Below, piece by piece: positions 1-18,617 of a DNA stretch of 64,000 bases. Position 1 is the first letter of the stretch. Every line of letters begins with the position of its first letter. The stretch covers positions 62,810,951-62,874,950 of the forward strand of contig NC_133402.1 in NCBI RefSeq assembly GCF_047511655.1, given 5' to 3'. Under the pieces are notes generated by a model that saw only the letters and a list, made by a program, of their open reading frames with translations, was not told where the DNA came from and did no database searches. The DNA is from Castor canadensis. Taxonomy: Eukaryota > Chordata > Mammalia > Rodentia > Castoridae. Position numbers and translations under genes: made by a program.

Positions 1-272
1 GCTTCTGATGAAGGGAGTCTTAACAGCAATACAAACCAACTGAATTTGACTAAAGATTAATACAAATTTTGAATTTGACTAAAGATTAATACAGGTGTGA
101 GGACAGAAAGAGACTTATTCAGCACATAGAATTGGCTGTTCAAAGAGGAGATAAACTGAGGTAAAAAGTTGTGTGATACAGACTTTGAGCTCTAAAGCTG
201 AGCCTCTGCTGTGCTGCTATAAAAATGCTCACTTACCTTAAGGAATTACATCCTCTCTTTCCCTCCACCCAG

Positions 273-339
273 CTGTTACCACTTCTAAGTGGGAGTTATT
301 TGACCAGCATGAAGAATCAGAAGAAGAAGAAAATCAAAA
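273..339 (+). CDS. U2SURP: U2SURP coding exon (sixth from last), acidic segment
   Basis: The acceptor is a pyrimidine-rich tract ending in cccag (AG at 271-272), and the donor is gtaaga at 340. The exon starts with the last two bases of an Ala codon and reads VTTSKWELFDQHEESEEEEN, then Q and two bases of the next codon. It encodes the start of a Glu-rich acidic stretch before the cwf21 region. It is only 67 nt long and purine-rich (repeated GAAGAA), which is typical of exonic splicing enhancer content. The peptide matches my recollection of mammalian U2SURP. Confidence 0.93.
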
Positions 340-3088
<2,749 letters not shown>

Positions 3089-3562
3089 TGAGTGAGCTCC
3101 GTCTTACTGTCATACCTTGTCATTGTGCCACTCTCTCCGCTGAGACACCTGCACTCCAGGTGGCCCTCCTTCATGCTCCTTCAAGCATCCCTTTTGTACT
3201 TGCTTCCTCTCCTTATCTCTATGTGGTTTTCCAGAGTTGTGATGGGCCTGTGGATGTATGTGGGTGTTTTGTTTGTGTGCCGACTTGCTTCCTTATTAAT
3301 GTCTGGCTCTCAAGTACATGATTCTAATGAATAGATTAGATCTGATCCTGTAGGAAGTCCATTACATTTGAATGTATGTAGTGTGTAATAGGAAAAAGCA
3401 AAACATTTTCTGGAACTTTCAAGTGATGTTTACATGTTTATTTTAAAGGTTTGCACCTTTCATAAGTGGGGAGAAGGTAGATTGAGTGGGTCTTAATATT
3501 AAGAAGGGGAAAATGTATGGTCTCCTATCTCTGGTGTCCCTTCTCTTCTCCTTTTGATAATT

Positions 3563-3865
3563 CTTTTTTTTTTTTTTTCCCCCAGTACTAGGGATTTAGC
3601 CCAGGACTAGGCAAGCACTCCGTTACTTGAGCCATGCCCGTAGCCCTTTTGTTTGTATTTTGTTTCTGGGATAGGGTCTTCTGACTTTCTTGGCTATCTT
3701 CTTCTAAGTACCTGGAATTACAGGCATGTACCACCATGCCCAGCTTTTATTGGTTCAGATAGGGTCTCGTGAACTTTTTACCCAGACTTAACCTCGAACC
3801 ACGAGCTTCCTGATTTCTCCCTCCCAAATAGCCAGAATTATAGGCTTGGGCCGCCATACCCAGCC
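3563..3865 (-). repeat. Trimeric SINE (two Alu/B1-like monomers plus ID-like unit), minus strand
   Basis: Read on + the order is poly-T (3563-3578), an ID-like unit in reverse (cagtactagggatttagccc), then two reverse Alu-like monomers ending at about 3746 and 3865. Each monomer ends with a 'ccaccatgcccagc' or 'ccgccatacccagcc' motif, the reverse of the 7SL/Alu 5' end. The copy is fairly diverged. Confidence 0.8.
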
Positions 3866-4030
3866 TACTCATGTTTTTAAAATTAGATTTCCAGGGGAAT
3901 AGTTGTGTGTGAGTGAACATACTATCCTTGGATCTTGTTCCTCCTGCACATGCTGCTTCATAACTCACTAATCTGTCCATTTTAACTGAGAAGCTCTGCT
4001 TTACTGACCTGATGAAACTATCTTAAGAGT

Positions 4031-4282
4031 AGAAGTAGACAAGTGTAGTTGCGCACCTGCTACTTAGGCGGCAGAGATTGGGAGGATTGCTGTTCAAGGC
4101 CAGCTTGCGAAAACTTTAGGTGTAAGTAGGAGGATTGCAGCCTGGGCTGGCCCAGGCAAAAATCTGAAAAATAGCTAAAGCAAAAAGGGTTGGTACATGG
4201 CTCAAGTAGTAGAGAGCCTGCCTAGTAAGCATGAGGTCCTGAGTTCAAACTCCAGTACCACAAAAAAAGGAAAGAAAAGAAA
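4031..4282 (+). repeat. SINE, deleted derivative of the Alu-like/Alu-like/ID form
   Basis: It has a partial first monomer (gttgcgcacctgctacttagg), a partial second monomer with the characteristic 'caggcaaaaatctgaaaaatagctaaag' end, and an ID-like unit (atggctcaagtagtagagag to gagttcaaactccagtacc). An A-rich tail follows. Confidence 0.75.
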
Positions 4283-5362
4283 TTAGTTTAGTGCAAACAT
4301 TTCATGATAGTTGAAGTTATCCTTTTAAGTTCTTTACAGTGATTGCTTCCTTATTACTATGTAGAGAAGAGACGCCCACCCACGTAGCTTTAGTTAGGTT
4401 GGCTGCTGTACGCACACTTGTTTTTCCACATTGTCCGTGCAGGCACACGCATCCATCCTGCAAGTGTGCTTTCATCACCTGGTCTTTCCCTTTTTGGACG
4501 GATAGTCAGTGATTATTTCTCTCCTGCTTTCATAGCACCTGCTTCTGGCATAGGAGCCAATCCTAGTTTCAAAATGCAGGTCTTAGAATTATCCAGTCCC
4601 TGTTCCTTGTTTACTTTGAGAGATTTAAGTCATGTGGAATAAAGTTCCATAGGTGGTGGCAAATTTGGACTTCAGCTCGAGTCATGAGCTTTTCAGCAGT
4701 TCGCTTTCTTCTCTGCTTCTTAATTTGAGTATCAGTTTCTGAAAAACCATTAATAATGGATAAAGCTCTAAACTAATTTCTCCAAATTATTTTTTGCTGT
4801 GTTTTATATTCTGTAGCTTTTCTTTTTAAACACTATCTCTTCCCCAAATGTGCCCCATTAAAGACATCTGTAGCTGCATATTTTTAAACAAGGGATTAAT
4901 AAAAATCAAAGGATTTGTGTTATAAAATACTGAGCATTCTCTGAACACTCTGAAAGCTTCTATCCATATGATAGCATAGTGTTGACCAGAAGCAAGTTGT
5001 TAATTTTTCACATACCATCTAGAGTTGTGCTTGGGCTGGATAGAGTTGTCTTTTCCTATCTCCTGTGTCCATTTGTTCCAAGAGGGGATGGAAGATTGAA
5101 GAAACCAGTAGAGAAGAAAATATCCCTTTGGATATTGGTGTGCTGGTGGAGAATAAATGGCCCTTTTTGCCTTGGGCTCTGAGTACAGAAGGACTAGTTG
5201 TGTGGGAATGTGATACCTGCCATTGTTCCTAGACAACAGGTTGTAGGTGGCTAAGGATCCATTGCAGTGATCTTTAAAAAGATTTCCTGGGAGTGCCTCC
5301 TGTCCTTTAACATTCAAAACGGATTTACCAAAAGTACATTGTGTAGAACAGAACTGCTTCTG

Positions 5363-5392
5363 GTGAGTGAGTGAGTGAGTGAATGAGTGAGC
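5363..5392. repeat. Short GAGT microsatellite
   Basis: Repeated 'gagt' units (tgagtgagtgagtgagtgaatgag) with one G-to-A interruption, inside a U2SURP intron. Confidence 0.8.
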
Positions 5393-6206
5393 CATTTTAC
5401 ATTGCTCCTTCTTTCTTTTTCCTTAGTCTTAACTACCTTTTAAAAGTGTAAATGTTTCATTCAAACATGAAAAACTGCCAAGAATTTTTAAGATTTTTAG
5501 AAGGGAAGACGGAGATAACCTTAAAGCTCTGACTGTAAAATGCATTTTACAGAAGTGAAATTTGGTTAAAAAAGAGCAGAAATTGGAGAACTTACAAGAA
5601 ACATGAAGTCTAAAATGAAAATACCACTGGGTGAGGGTGAGGGGGAAGGCTGTAGCCTGTTTCCATTGTATCAGAGCCTCATTTGTAATGAAGAGGGGGG
5701 AAAAAAGCCTAAAATAAATAGGTGTTGCTTTTCCAATGTAAATAAAATGCTGTTTGGCAGACGTTCCGTTTAAAGGACATAGGAGTATCTGAATGAAACA
5801 ATGTATGGTGGTAGCCTGTGCAGGAATTTCATGAGACAAGACTGTTTCCTCGATGTCTTTGTGTAAAACAACATTGGGCACGTTTGGGACAGCGATACAG
5901 TGGTATGACCCAGGACCCTGGTGCTCCCTACCTCCGCCTTTGACATCCTGTTTCCCTGGTGCTTGTCACCTTGTTTGCCCTCCCATAGTTCAAGAAGAAG
6001 GAATTCTCACCTTTGTCAGTCTCTAAATTTAAAATGCACCATGACTTTATTCTTTTAGTACAAAATTTTAGTATAACTTAGTATAAAATTTTAGTACAGA
6101 ATTTAGTATAAAATTCTTTTAGGATAAATTATATGGAATGGAATGAGAAAGTTTTATAATTTTTTTTTCCTCAGTATTTCTCGTATTGTCTTAAAAAGTA
6201 CATTCT

Positions 6207-6403
6207 GCTGGGCGCTGTGGCATACGCCTGTAATCCCAGCTGTTCAGGAGGGAGAGATCAGGAGGATCGAGGATTAAAGTGAAAACTGGGCAAATAGTTG
6301 GTGAGACCCTATCTCGAAAAACCCTTCATAAAAATAGGGCTGGTGGAGTGGCTCAAGGTGGAGACCCTGAGTTCAAGCCCTAATACTGCAAAAATAAATA
6401 AAT
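6207..6403 (+). repeat. Dimeric SINE (one Alu-like monomer plus ID-like unit) with target-site duplication
   Basis: The Alu-like monomer begins gctgggcgctgtggcatacg. An ID-like unit follows (gggctggtggagtggctcaa to gagttcaagccctaatactg), with an internal deletion between its A and B boxes, and then an A-rich (aaat)n tail. It is flanked by aaaaagtacattct (6193-6206) and aaaaagtgcattct (6404-6417), a 14-base duplication with one mismatch. This defines the insertion precisely. Confidence 0.88.
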
Positions 6404-6840
6404 AAAAAGTGCATTCTCAATATAAGTGAGACTTTTCTTTGTGTCAGCTGATGTCCAGTGATGAGCTGCGCTGTAAAAGAAGTAAAGTCATTAGATGGTG
6501 CAGCCCTGTGTTTGGTCATACATGAGTTGTAACCAGTATACTGCCTTTTACAAGGCTGCTGAATTCATTATTGCTGGCTTGGAGAATAAATAGTCTCTCA
6601 AGTGCATGAAGCACAGGTGGTGGCTTTGGAGCCCTCTTCACAGTGGCTGTGCAGACAGCATGTGTGGGCTGATGTGTGACCCTTGCCTTTCGCATGACTG
6701 GGCTTGTCTGTGACAAGTGGCCTTCTGATGAGAGAGTCTTATGTTGAGGCTGTTGTAACTGAGTCCTAATCAGTTACCATTTTGCTGTAGTAGCAAAGCT
6801 GTGTTTAAAAAACGGTAAGTTGTGGAAATACCTACTTTAA

Positions 6841-9292
<2,452 letters not shown>

Positions 9293-9799
9293 TAATTGAT
9301 ACCAATAAACTGGATGTGTTTTTCCCTGGCAAATAAGTTTGGCTCCTGCCTGCAGGAGACAGAATTAGCTGAGAAAACAGGGCAGTTAGCAGCTTTTGGT
9401 TTAAGTGACTAGGACATCATTTCTTTATGTGGTTCATGTGTCTTTAGCCTGACTTCACGTAAGAATTCAGTTACAGTATTAGGTATCAAGCCTGAAGCTT
9501 GAATATCCTTGGGGCCTCCACGCTGAGCATTTTTTTTCCTGTCTCTATGCTGAGGCTGCTCTGCAAACTCAAGGAGACTGTGCACCTAGGCCACAGTTAA
9601 GCCTTCAGTCATCGTCCTAACTAAGCACTTTGCTCTCAGTTTTTATTTCTTTCACAGTTCCTAAGTCTCTAACTTAGTGAAAAAAATTGCTTCAGTTAGC
9701 AGAATTGAGGTTTTCCAAACTATAAAAACAAGTGAGTGCAAATAAAAAGCTCTGACTTGGTCACTCTATAGATGTAAATAACAAAGTTACACTTATTGG

Positions 9800-9985
9800 T
9801 TAAATTAAAAAAATTTTTTTAATTATTTTGGCATCATTTATAGGCAAGTTGCAAGAATAGTATAAACAGTCCTTGAATGGTCTTCACCCACATTCCCCAG
9901 ATCTTAAAATATTTCTGCTTTAGCTTTCAAATCTTCCTTATCCACTCCACATCCATCCTTACAAAATTTTTGGCCAGTATCGTTC
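9800..9985. repeat. Degraded L1-type 3' segment
   Basis: The stretch 'gcaagttgcaagaatagtat' followed by 'cttcacccacattccccaga' resembles the widespread mammalian L1M-type motif with 'aagtatagtacaaagaactcccatataccc'. Its ends are uncertain. Confidence 0.4.
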
Positions 9986-10010
9986 ATTTCCGCTCTCTCT
10001 CGCTCTCTCT

Positions 10011-10253
10011 GCAGTACTGGGGATTGAATCTAGGGACTTGTGTTTGCTGGGCAGGTGCTTGGCTATTTTTGAGACAGGGTCTCTTCATGCCTGAGCCACC
10101 CTGGACCAGGATCCTCATTTGCACCTCCCCTGTGGCCAGAGTGACAGGCACATGCCACCATGCCCAGATTTTATTGGTTGACGTGGTCCAGCCTGACCTT
10201 AAACCTCCATCCTGTCGATCTTTGCCTCCTGAGCAGCTAGTGCCCAGCTGCCC
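10011..10253 (-). repeat. SINE, minus strand (ID-like unit plus Alu-like monomers, rearranged)
   Basis: A reverse ID-like unit (cagtactggggattgaatct) is joined to two partial reverse Alu-like segments, with 'ccaccatgcccag' at about 10156 and a closing 'gagcagctagtgcccagctg'. A CT microsatellite (ctctctctcgctctctct, about 9992-10010) abuts the end where its A-rich tail should be. Confidence 0.7.
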
Positions 10254-10430
10254 CATTGTCCTAACCATACTCAATCTCAGTAATAGTATAGATGAGAAAA
10301 TTTGCTTGAAGAACTTCAGTTATCCCTTCCAGAAACCTTGATTAAAATTTGTTAATCATCCCAGTAGTCTCTCTTACAGCGAAAGAAAATGAAGTATAGC
10401 TGAACTCAGTTGTCTCTTGGTGAGCCTTTT

Positions 10431-10492
10431 TATTGGTGGTTCTGTGGTTTGAACTCAGGGCTCAGTCACGTGAACCACTTGTCTAGCCCTTT
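10431..10492 (-). repeat. ID-like monomer, minus strand
   Basis: 'gtggtttgaactcagggctc' followed by 'cgtgaaccacttgtctagcc' is the reverse of the tRNA-derived ID-like unit, with a deletion between the boxes. Confidence 0.6.
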
Positions 10493-10594
10493 AGCCAACC
10501 TGTTTTAAGACATGCTGGTTTTTCTGTAAAGGACTTTGAGTGTTGTTGGAGTGTAACATTGAATGGTTAGAATAAAGGTAGCGTAGACTGGTAG

Positions 10595-12015
<1,421 letters not shown>

Positions 12016-12079
12016 CATACATTTTTAAGATGCTGTCACTTATTGGAAATGCAATTTTGTTTTGTGCCTGAATGGTCTG

Positions 12080-12144
12080 TTTTTTTTTTTTTTTTGTTTT
12101 TGTTTTTTTTTTTAAAAAACCAAAACAACAACAACAAAAAAAAA
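12080..12144. repeat. T tract followed by A-rich tract in U2SURP 3' UTR
   Basis: An almost pure T run with two G interruptions (12080-12113) is followed by an A/C-rich run (12114-12144, aaaaaaccaaaacaacaaca). The two arms are nearly complementary. Confidence 0.75.
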
Positions 12145-12429
12145 TCAAATGAAAGAGCATTCCTGGGATTTTTGTTTGTTTGTGAATGCATGTATAAACT
12201 CATGAGTAACTGCATCTGTAGACCTGTCACTGTTTTATATTGTATAAATTACTTTCATTGTGGCTGTTTCTCAAGATGAAATTTTTATTGTGCTAATGAA
12301 TTTCATCAGAACTGTGTATAATGGATCTGCTGGCAGTAGTAGTGTTTGTTTCAGGGTGTTGTGACTTAGCAAAAATAATACAGATGTCGTCCCCCCTTTT
12401 GTAGCTTTGACAATTTGAATTAGATTTCA

Positions 12430-12435
12430 AATAAA
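12430..12435 (+). terminator. U2SURP: Candidate proximal U2SURP polyadenylation signal
   Basis: A canonical AATAAA lies 415 bases after the stop codon. It would give a short 3' UTR isoform. No clear downstream GT-rich element stands out, so use is uncertain. Confidence 0.35.
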
Positions 12436-13052
12436 ATCTGAACAGAAAACTATAATGTTGTTTTTTTGCCCACCTGGTGATATCAAGTTCCCTAAAGTCC
12501 TTCTGAGTCAATTTGGCACTGCTGTTGTGTATCTCACACCTAACGCACTTACAAGCCCCAGCGTTCAAGCAGCTAAAATTTTGTATTTAGTAAGATGATG
12601 ATCAAAATTGAGGGACCTGAGACTCCTATGTAGCAGGCTTGCTTACCCATTTCTTTAATGAGTCTTGGATAATACTTATACCCAGAGATAAATGACTAAG
12701 TAGATATGACATGGTATTTTGCTGATGGAATATCTTGCTAAAACATTTCTGTTTTCAAAGAAGCAATATGATTTCAATATACTTAACCCGTGTTCTGAGC
12801 AACTATGTATTTTTAGAGGAAAATTATATCTCTTTTGATTTTTATCTTCTATCATGAAAAGTTTATTTATAAGAGAAATTTTGTAACTAGATCTGGCCAT
12901 AGAATTCTTTTGTATAATAGTTGTCTTTTTATAATCTGTAGGCTATCTTTCAAACACTGGTATCTGAATATTTCTACAAGTTTATGTTTAAAACAGCATA
13001 ATTTTTTGTTTTTAAGGATTTGGTTTTGGCTGTAGTGTGAGTAAAATTTAAA

Positions 13053-13072
13053 AATAAATGGTTTTCAATAAA
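13053..13072 (+). terminator. U2SURP: Candidate main U2SURP polyadenylation signals (paired AATAAA)
   Basis: Two AATAAA hexamers lie 14 bases apart (13053-13058 and 13067-13072). They are followed by a plausible cleavage region and the GT-rich stretch gtggtttgt. Another hexamer at 13231-13236 is an alternative. Confidence 0.5.
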
Positions 13073-13904
13073 TTTAATACACAGTGGTTTGTAACTCAAG
13101 GTGCAAAAAGTTGACTTGAACCATTTGCAGAGTTGAAGTCTATTATGAATGAGAAAGAAATTGCTTCAGCCTGAGGAGGAAATGAGAAAGTTATGTAATG
13201 TTGATCATAATATTGCTATAAAGATGATATAATAAAGGGTTACAGAGACTTGAACTGACACTTTTTGTCAATCTCTCAGTATTTCATTGAGACACTTTAT
13301 GCCGTGGTTTGATGTATTTGCCCTGTAATAGAGAAAGTAGGAAATGACTCTAGTATTGGATTGTTTTGATTTAACTTACTTACTTTAAAAAAATATTTTT
13401 TTAGCTTTTTTACTTAGTTTTGTGTAATTACAAAAGTAAGACACTGGCACCCAGGACTTGGGGAGTAGCTGCCTTAGCTGAGCAGTAAGGCATGCTGCTT
13501 CCAAACCGGGCAAAGCAACAGACTCTGTGGACATGAGCCAGTCACACGGGTCCCATGATTGTTGTTAGCCTTCACATACTGCTTAGGCACCATTCCCTTA
13601 CTCACTCTTGTTTATCCATTTTGTTAGGAAATGGCAGTTCCCAAAAGTTGCTCAGAATTAGTATCATGAGCAAATAAACTTACTTGGTGCAGATATTTAA
13701 AGAGCTCTAAATATAGTTATTTAAAAGCAACATGTTTTTCTCTCCTGTTCACTGCTAAGGAGAAGGGAATTTTATATAATCTACCTGTCTTTGCAGAAGT
13801 AATAATGCTGGTGAGTTTGGCATTCTCATGCATTGGAATCTTGTATAGACTTAGAAATAATTGGCCAGGTAGCCATTTTCCCAGTCAAGTTATGAGACAT
13901 GCCC

Positions 13905-13985
13905 CTTCCCTTTTCTCTCTTTCTCTCCCTCCCTCTTTCCTCCTTCTTCTTTTCCTTCCTTCCCTCTTTCTGTTTAAAAAAAAAA
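13905..13985. repeat. Pyrimidine-rich low-complexity tract with A run
   Basis: A stretch of T and C only (ttctctctttctctccctcc and onward) is followed by ten A residues at about 13977-13987. Confidence 0.8.
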
Positions 13986-14329
13986 AATCCTGGGGAAGGA
14001 CAGGTGAAGTGAGTATAAACTGTTAGGTTGGTTTGGGGTGCTTGTTTGTAATATTTTTCTTCCTTCAGTGGAGTTGAGCAGTTTTCTTTATCTGGATATC
14101 TGAATCCTGATACAGCTATCAGTTTATATTGCAGTGGATAAAACTGACTTCTTAGGAGGTAGAGAATTGCTTAGGCCTGTTAGAATATGTGTTCTGTAGC
14201 TGTTAGTGTGTGTCTTAGGTTATACTGGAGTTTGTTTTCTTGGATTGCACATAGTATTAGATAGGTATTTCCAAAGTTACTTTATGAGGAAACATCTAGA
14301 GAAAGCATGTTTAATTCCCTATAGATTGA

Positions 14330-14449
14330 GCTGGACATGGTGATGTATGCCTCTAATCTCAGCACTCAGGAGGCTGAGGCAGGGGGGATCATTTTAGCTC
14401 AGGAGTTTGAAACTAACAGGCAACATTTCTCAAAAAACAGAAAGACTAA
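14330..14449 (+). repeat. Alu/B1-like SINE monomer
   Basis: 'gctggacatggtgatgtatg', 'tcagcactcaggaggctgag' and 'agctcaggagtttgaaac' are the 7SL-derived 5' box and central sequence. The copy ends in a short A-rich tail. No ID-like unit is attached. Confidence 0.75.
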
Positions 14450-15534
14450 ATTTCATATTAGGTTCTAAGAAAGTACAATAGGATCAGAAATGGGTGAATT
14501 ATAATAATGAGGCAAATGTTCTATCATATTTTTATAATAGTGTAGTATTCAATTATATCTTATCTAACCTAAAGAACACTGTTACATAGCCACAGTTCTA
14601 GAGAGGGTGATCTTGTAAGCACGATCTTCTAGTTACAGGAGAGACTGTCCAGCCATGTGATGGACAGCTGTTGTACTCTGCCACAGCCACTTGCAAGAGA
14701 AAATCCTCTGCTGTGTGTCCTAAAGGAATTCTGTACCAGGTTAATGCCACTCAGCTCCCCTCTTTCTTCTAGGAGAGAGGGAGAGTGTCAGTCTGTTTCT
14801 TACAAAGAGAGACTGTGACTGAGAAGGATGGTGTTGGCGAATCTTTTCTTTGACGTGTATTTCCTTATTATTCTTCATAAGGTGATGGGGATTTCTAAAT
14901 TCTAACAGATTTGAGAAGTTATTGATTAAAGAACTAACATAACCCAAAACCCTGATCCGAAAGAACACTTTCACTTGGCTCAAAAGAGTTTTGGTTTTTC
15001 TGCTAAAGTTTGCAGAAATTACTTTGCCCGACCTAATATTTCTTTATTGCAGACCATTCCTGAGGGTTTACCCTGAGCCTTTCATCACCATTAGCAAGTC
15101 TTAGAGGAAATACATGTGAGTTACGTGTTTCCCCCAAACTTTAATCTTCTTGAGCACTTGAAGATACCCCGAAAGGAATGTTGAGCATGATAAATTTAGG
15201 TTTGTTAAATTATTCTGTACACATTTGCCTCGAGGGTGGTGCACGTTTTGAAAAATCACACTGACCATGATAACAGTTTGTTCTTGGTATTAAAATTAAG
15301 GGCAAATTAATCTCTATATTGCTAAAATGACTATTCTGATGACCACGACAGGATGATTTCTTTTGCAGAGAGTTGGGTTTTTAAAAAAATAAATAGTACG
15401 TATTTTAAAAACAAGCCTTTTTGTTGTTTTTCTTTCATATTTTAATGGAAAAGCTAATTGCAGAAAACTCAGTGAAGACACTGGTATAAGCGTAAAGGCA
15501 TATGTGACTAAAATTCAAATTTAAGGGCTGGCAG

Positions 15535-15613
15535 AGCGGCTCAAGTGGCAGTGCCTTCCTGGCAAGCATGAGGCCCTAAGTTCAACCCCCTGAGTTCCAC
15601 CAAAAACCAAACC
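15535..15613 (+). repeat. ID-like SINE monomer
   Basis: 'gggctggcagagcggctcaa' and 'gcaagcatgaggccctaagt' lead to 'ttcaaccccctgagttccac' and an A-rich tail. It retains tRNA-like A and B box remnants but cannot fold as a tRNA gene. Confidence 0.8.
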
Positions 15614-16474
15614 AACTACCACAACAAGAAGCCTCACATTTGCAAAGTGTTTGGTGTCTTCATTTTTCACACGCATGTTTTAGAGTAGATTTTAAAGGAG
15701 TGTTTATTGTCCTTTTGACTCTTACTTTTGTTACGGACTTTCTAGGACTTAGATAATACACGAATACAAATCCCATGGGAAGTGCAGTGACAGACTGAAG
15801 GGAATGTGCTGCTGCTCCCTGTTGACAACCCTGAACATCAGTGTACGTGGATTCTGTGTATAATTGGTCATTTGTATGAATTTTATAGGTCAATTTCATG
15901 TGTAATTGTGCTTGGAGGGTTTGTGCTTTCCCTTTTCACTTTAAAGGCTCCTGTATGTTATGTCCCTGTTGATTTGAAATATCAAAAAAGACAAATTTTT
16001 AGAAATAAGAAGAATATAGTTGAAATCAGCTGGAATACTCTACAGGGAGATCATTTCTTTTGATGAGCTGAGTTTTAGTTTCTCTTGACGTAAGTTAGAT
16101 TTACTGTGGAGCTGCTGACCTGATCACTCCCTTTATCCTTTTTCTACATGAAGATTATGTAGTTGTTAGCAAAACTTGTGGAGTTTCTCTTTTGTTTTTT
16201 CGACTTTTAATTAATAAAAATCTGCTTTTTCATAGTGAGTTTAGACTCTTGAGCTCATTTTGTCCATGTAACTTTTCTGATGCTAGCCCAGTAAGCCATC
16301 TCTGGTTTTCTACCAGGTGAAATAGGTTGTACCCACTTACCAGTTGTAGCAAACAGGTTGCCACAGTTCACTTTGAAACTGTAGCAAATAATTTCACATA
16401 GCCGGTTCTCTGTCAGGAAATTTATTTCCCAGTTCTCTGTTAAAAAACTTGAAATGTCATTTTGTTTATTTTAT

Positions 16475-16890
16475 TTCATTGAGGGACATTTCAAATACAA
16501 AAAATGCGTAGTACAAGCCTCCATCTACCAATCAGCCTTTAAATACCAGCTTAATAGTGTGTACCTGCTTTGTTTTAAAAACATGACTACACTGTTACCA
16601 CATTAAAAATATTTTGTGTTTCCTTTTTAAGAAAACTTACTTATTTTCAATTGTGGTAAAATGCTCTTAACAAAATTTATCATCTAGGCCATTGTTAAGT
16701 GTACAGTTCACCGTGTCAGGTGTATTTGCATTGTTGTGCAACCAATTTCCATGACTTTCATCTTGCAAAATTGAAACTCTGTACCCATTAAACAAGTCCC
16801 CATTTCCCTTTCTACCCCACCATGGACACATTCTGTTTTCTGTTTCTGTGAGTTTGACTACTCTAGAAAGTGAAGTCATACGATACATCA
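16475..16890 (-). repeat. Ancient L1M 3' end, minus strand
   Basis: From about 16,650 the + strand carries the classic antisense L1M tail: 'ttgtggtaaaatgctcttaa', 'taagtgtacagttcaccgtg', 'cattgttgtgcaaccaattt', 'cttgcaaaattgaaactctg' and 'gagtttgactactctagaaa'. The part at 16,475-16,640 (ttgagggacatttcaaatac) looks like a second diverged L1 tail. Confidence 0.75.
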
Positions 16891-18617
16891 CTTAATTAAA
16901 ATGCTTTACCATTTTTACAACTTGGTGTGTGCTCTGTGTTCTCTTTAATGGTTGTGTCTGATGTAATTTCACATCAACACTTCGTAGCATGGCTTCCTAA
17001 AATGTACTTAAGAAGCAAGCTGAGTTTGAAATTGCACTGGATTAATATCAGTGACATACATAAACGCTTTTCTGATTTTATTTATTGCTTGGTGGAAAGG
17101 AAAGGAAAAATTTAGCATTAATAAACTTGGTATGCATATTAGATTCTCATTTTGCCACACACACAAAAACTTCCCTGATTTTGGAAAATGTTATTTTCCC
17201 CTGTCTTGGAATGCAGAGAGCGTATCTGAAATTGTTTTACAATAAAGAACTTACTCTTGATTTTTTTTTTTTTTTTTAATGTAATGTGGCGTACCATCGT
17301 TGATGAGGGAGAGGAAATGAAATGCCTGGGACGTGGAGTTCTATGTGGATTTGAACACCAGCTGTTCTCTGTTAAGCATGTGATCTTTTGGGATCTCACC
17401 TACAAAGTGGGGATGATGAGTTTGGTGATGGACAGGATGAAATAACATGTAATCACCTGCATGCAGTGGTACCCAAGTTAAACAGTCAGGGTCCCCGGGA
17501 ACTGACGGCACGGGTAGCACAGCCTCAGTGCCTTTAAGAGACTTTAAAGTACTTGACTTACATTGGCTAACATGTTTTATAAACTTGGTGTTGGCATATT
17601 GATTGCATACTAAACACCACTTTACAATCTGCTGTCCCAGTCTTTTAGGTGACATTTAATTCCTAATCCCCTTGGAGAAAAACATTTTAAGTAGACTTTT
17701 AAAATACTTTTTACCAGTTGTCATTTTTTTATCATGGAATTCCACTAACCAAAGTTTCTTACGAGGAAGAATTCCTATGAAGGAAAGTCTCAAGTCCACA
17801 GCTGGCGTAGGGGGTGTGTGGGGAGAGCCTGTGCAGTAGTATGAAATCTGATGAAGCACTGACTTTACTTTCTTTACCCAAGATCAAAACCAAAAAGGAA
17901 AAATCTGAACAGATTACCAATTTTCAAGAAACAAGTGGATAGAGAATAATACTGAGAGACGTGAGGTTTAAGCCACGAGTGTATATTTGCAAGTTAAGAG
18001 TTTGCATTTTCAGATTGTGCAGGAAGGAGAAATGTACCCTAAAACTACTTTTAGAACACAGCTGAAACTATATAGAGTTTGAAAAGGAAATTACACTTTA
18101 AATCCTATTCAGAAATAGCTTCGTGAACATTGGCAAAGCCCCTCGGAGTTCTCGAAGCTGCACACCGTGTCTGGAGGAGCACAACTTTGTTGAAAACACC
18201 ATTGGGGCCCTTCCCCTGCATCACAGGAACGTTGAATTTGAGAAGAATAAACGCCTCACTACAGACAGGCTGCCTGAGCAGCTAAATATTCCTATTATGT
18301 GAAGTAGTAGGTGTTTTTTCTTGTTTTAGCTCATCGTGCTGTGTAATAGCTGTGGCTGTGTACAGTCTAGTAAGAGCATTTAAGAAAGGGTTTTCCGTTG
18401 GCTTTTGGCTATGCTAACTCTTGCTTCCTTTTGGGGAAACTAAATGGTCTGGACCTGACAAAGGCCTCTGTCATGGGGTGCAGTGAGTTATCAGGAACCA
18501 GCATGTATTCTAACTAGGTGTCTTCTGATTGCAATAGCATTTAGCTAATGTGAACTTAAACCCTGCAGATTTCAAGTTCGTGTGTTGTGTAGATGCTTAC
18601 CGTCACTTCTGATGATC

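Larger units (their letters stand above)
12016..13090 (+). other. U2SURP: U2SURP 3' UTR (right end inferred)
   Basis: The UTR follows the TGA directly. It contains a long T tract followed by an A-rich tract (12080-12144) that can pair into a mismatched hairpin. AATAAA hexamers lie at 12430, 13053 and 13067, with a further one at 13231. The close pair at 13053/13067 followed by GT-rich sequence (gtggtttgt, about 13084) is the best candidate for the main cleavage site; this is inference. Confidence 0.6.
13091..16474. other. Intergenic: two SINEs and a pyrimidine tract
   Basis: It holds an Alu-like monomer (14330-14449), an ID-like monomer (15535-15613) and a C/T-rich run (13905-13974). No supported gene or RNA was seen; the reading frames present are short and unlike known proteins. 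Confidence 0.7.

Noticed and set aside
9877..10341. 154-codon plus-strand frame in a U2SURP intron
   Set aside because: Most of it is a translated minus-strand SINE and an old L1 tail.
15535..15613. Possible tRNA gene from A-box/B-box-like sequence (also at 35372, 51907 and other ID-like units)
   Set aside because: The units match the ID-like SINE with A-rich tails and do not form a full cloverleaf.
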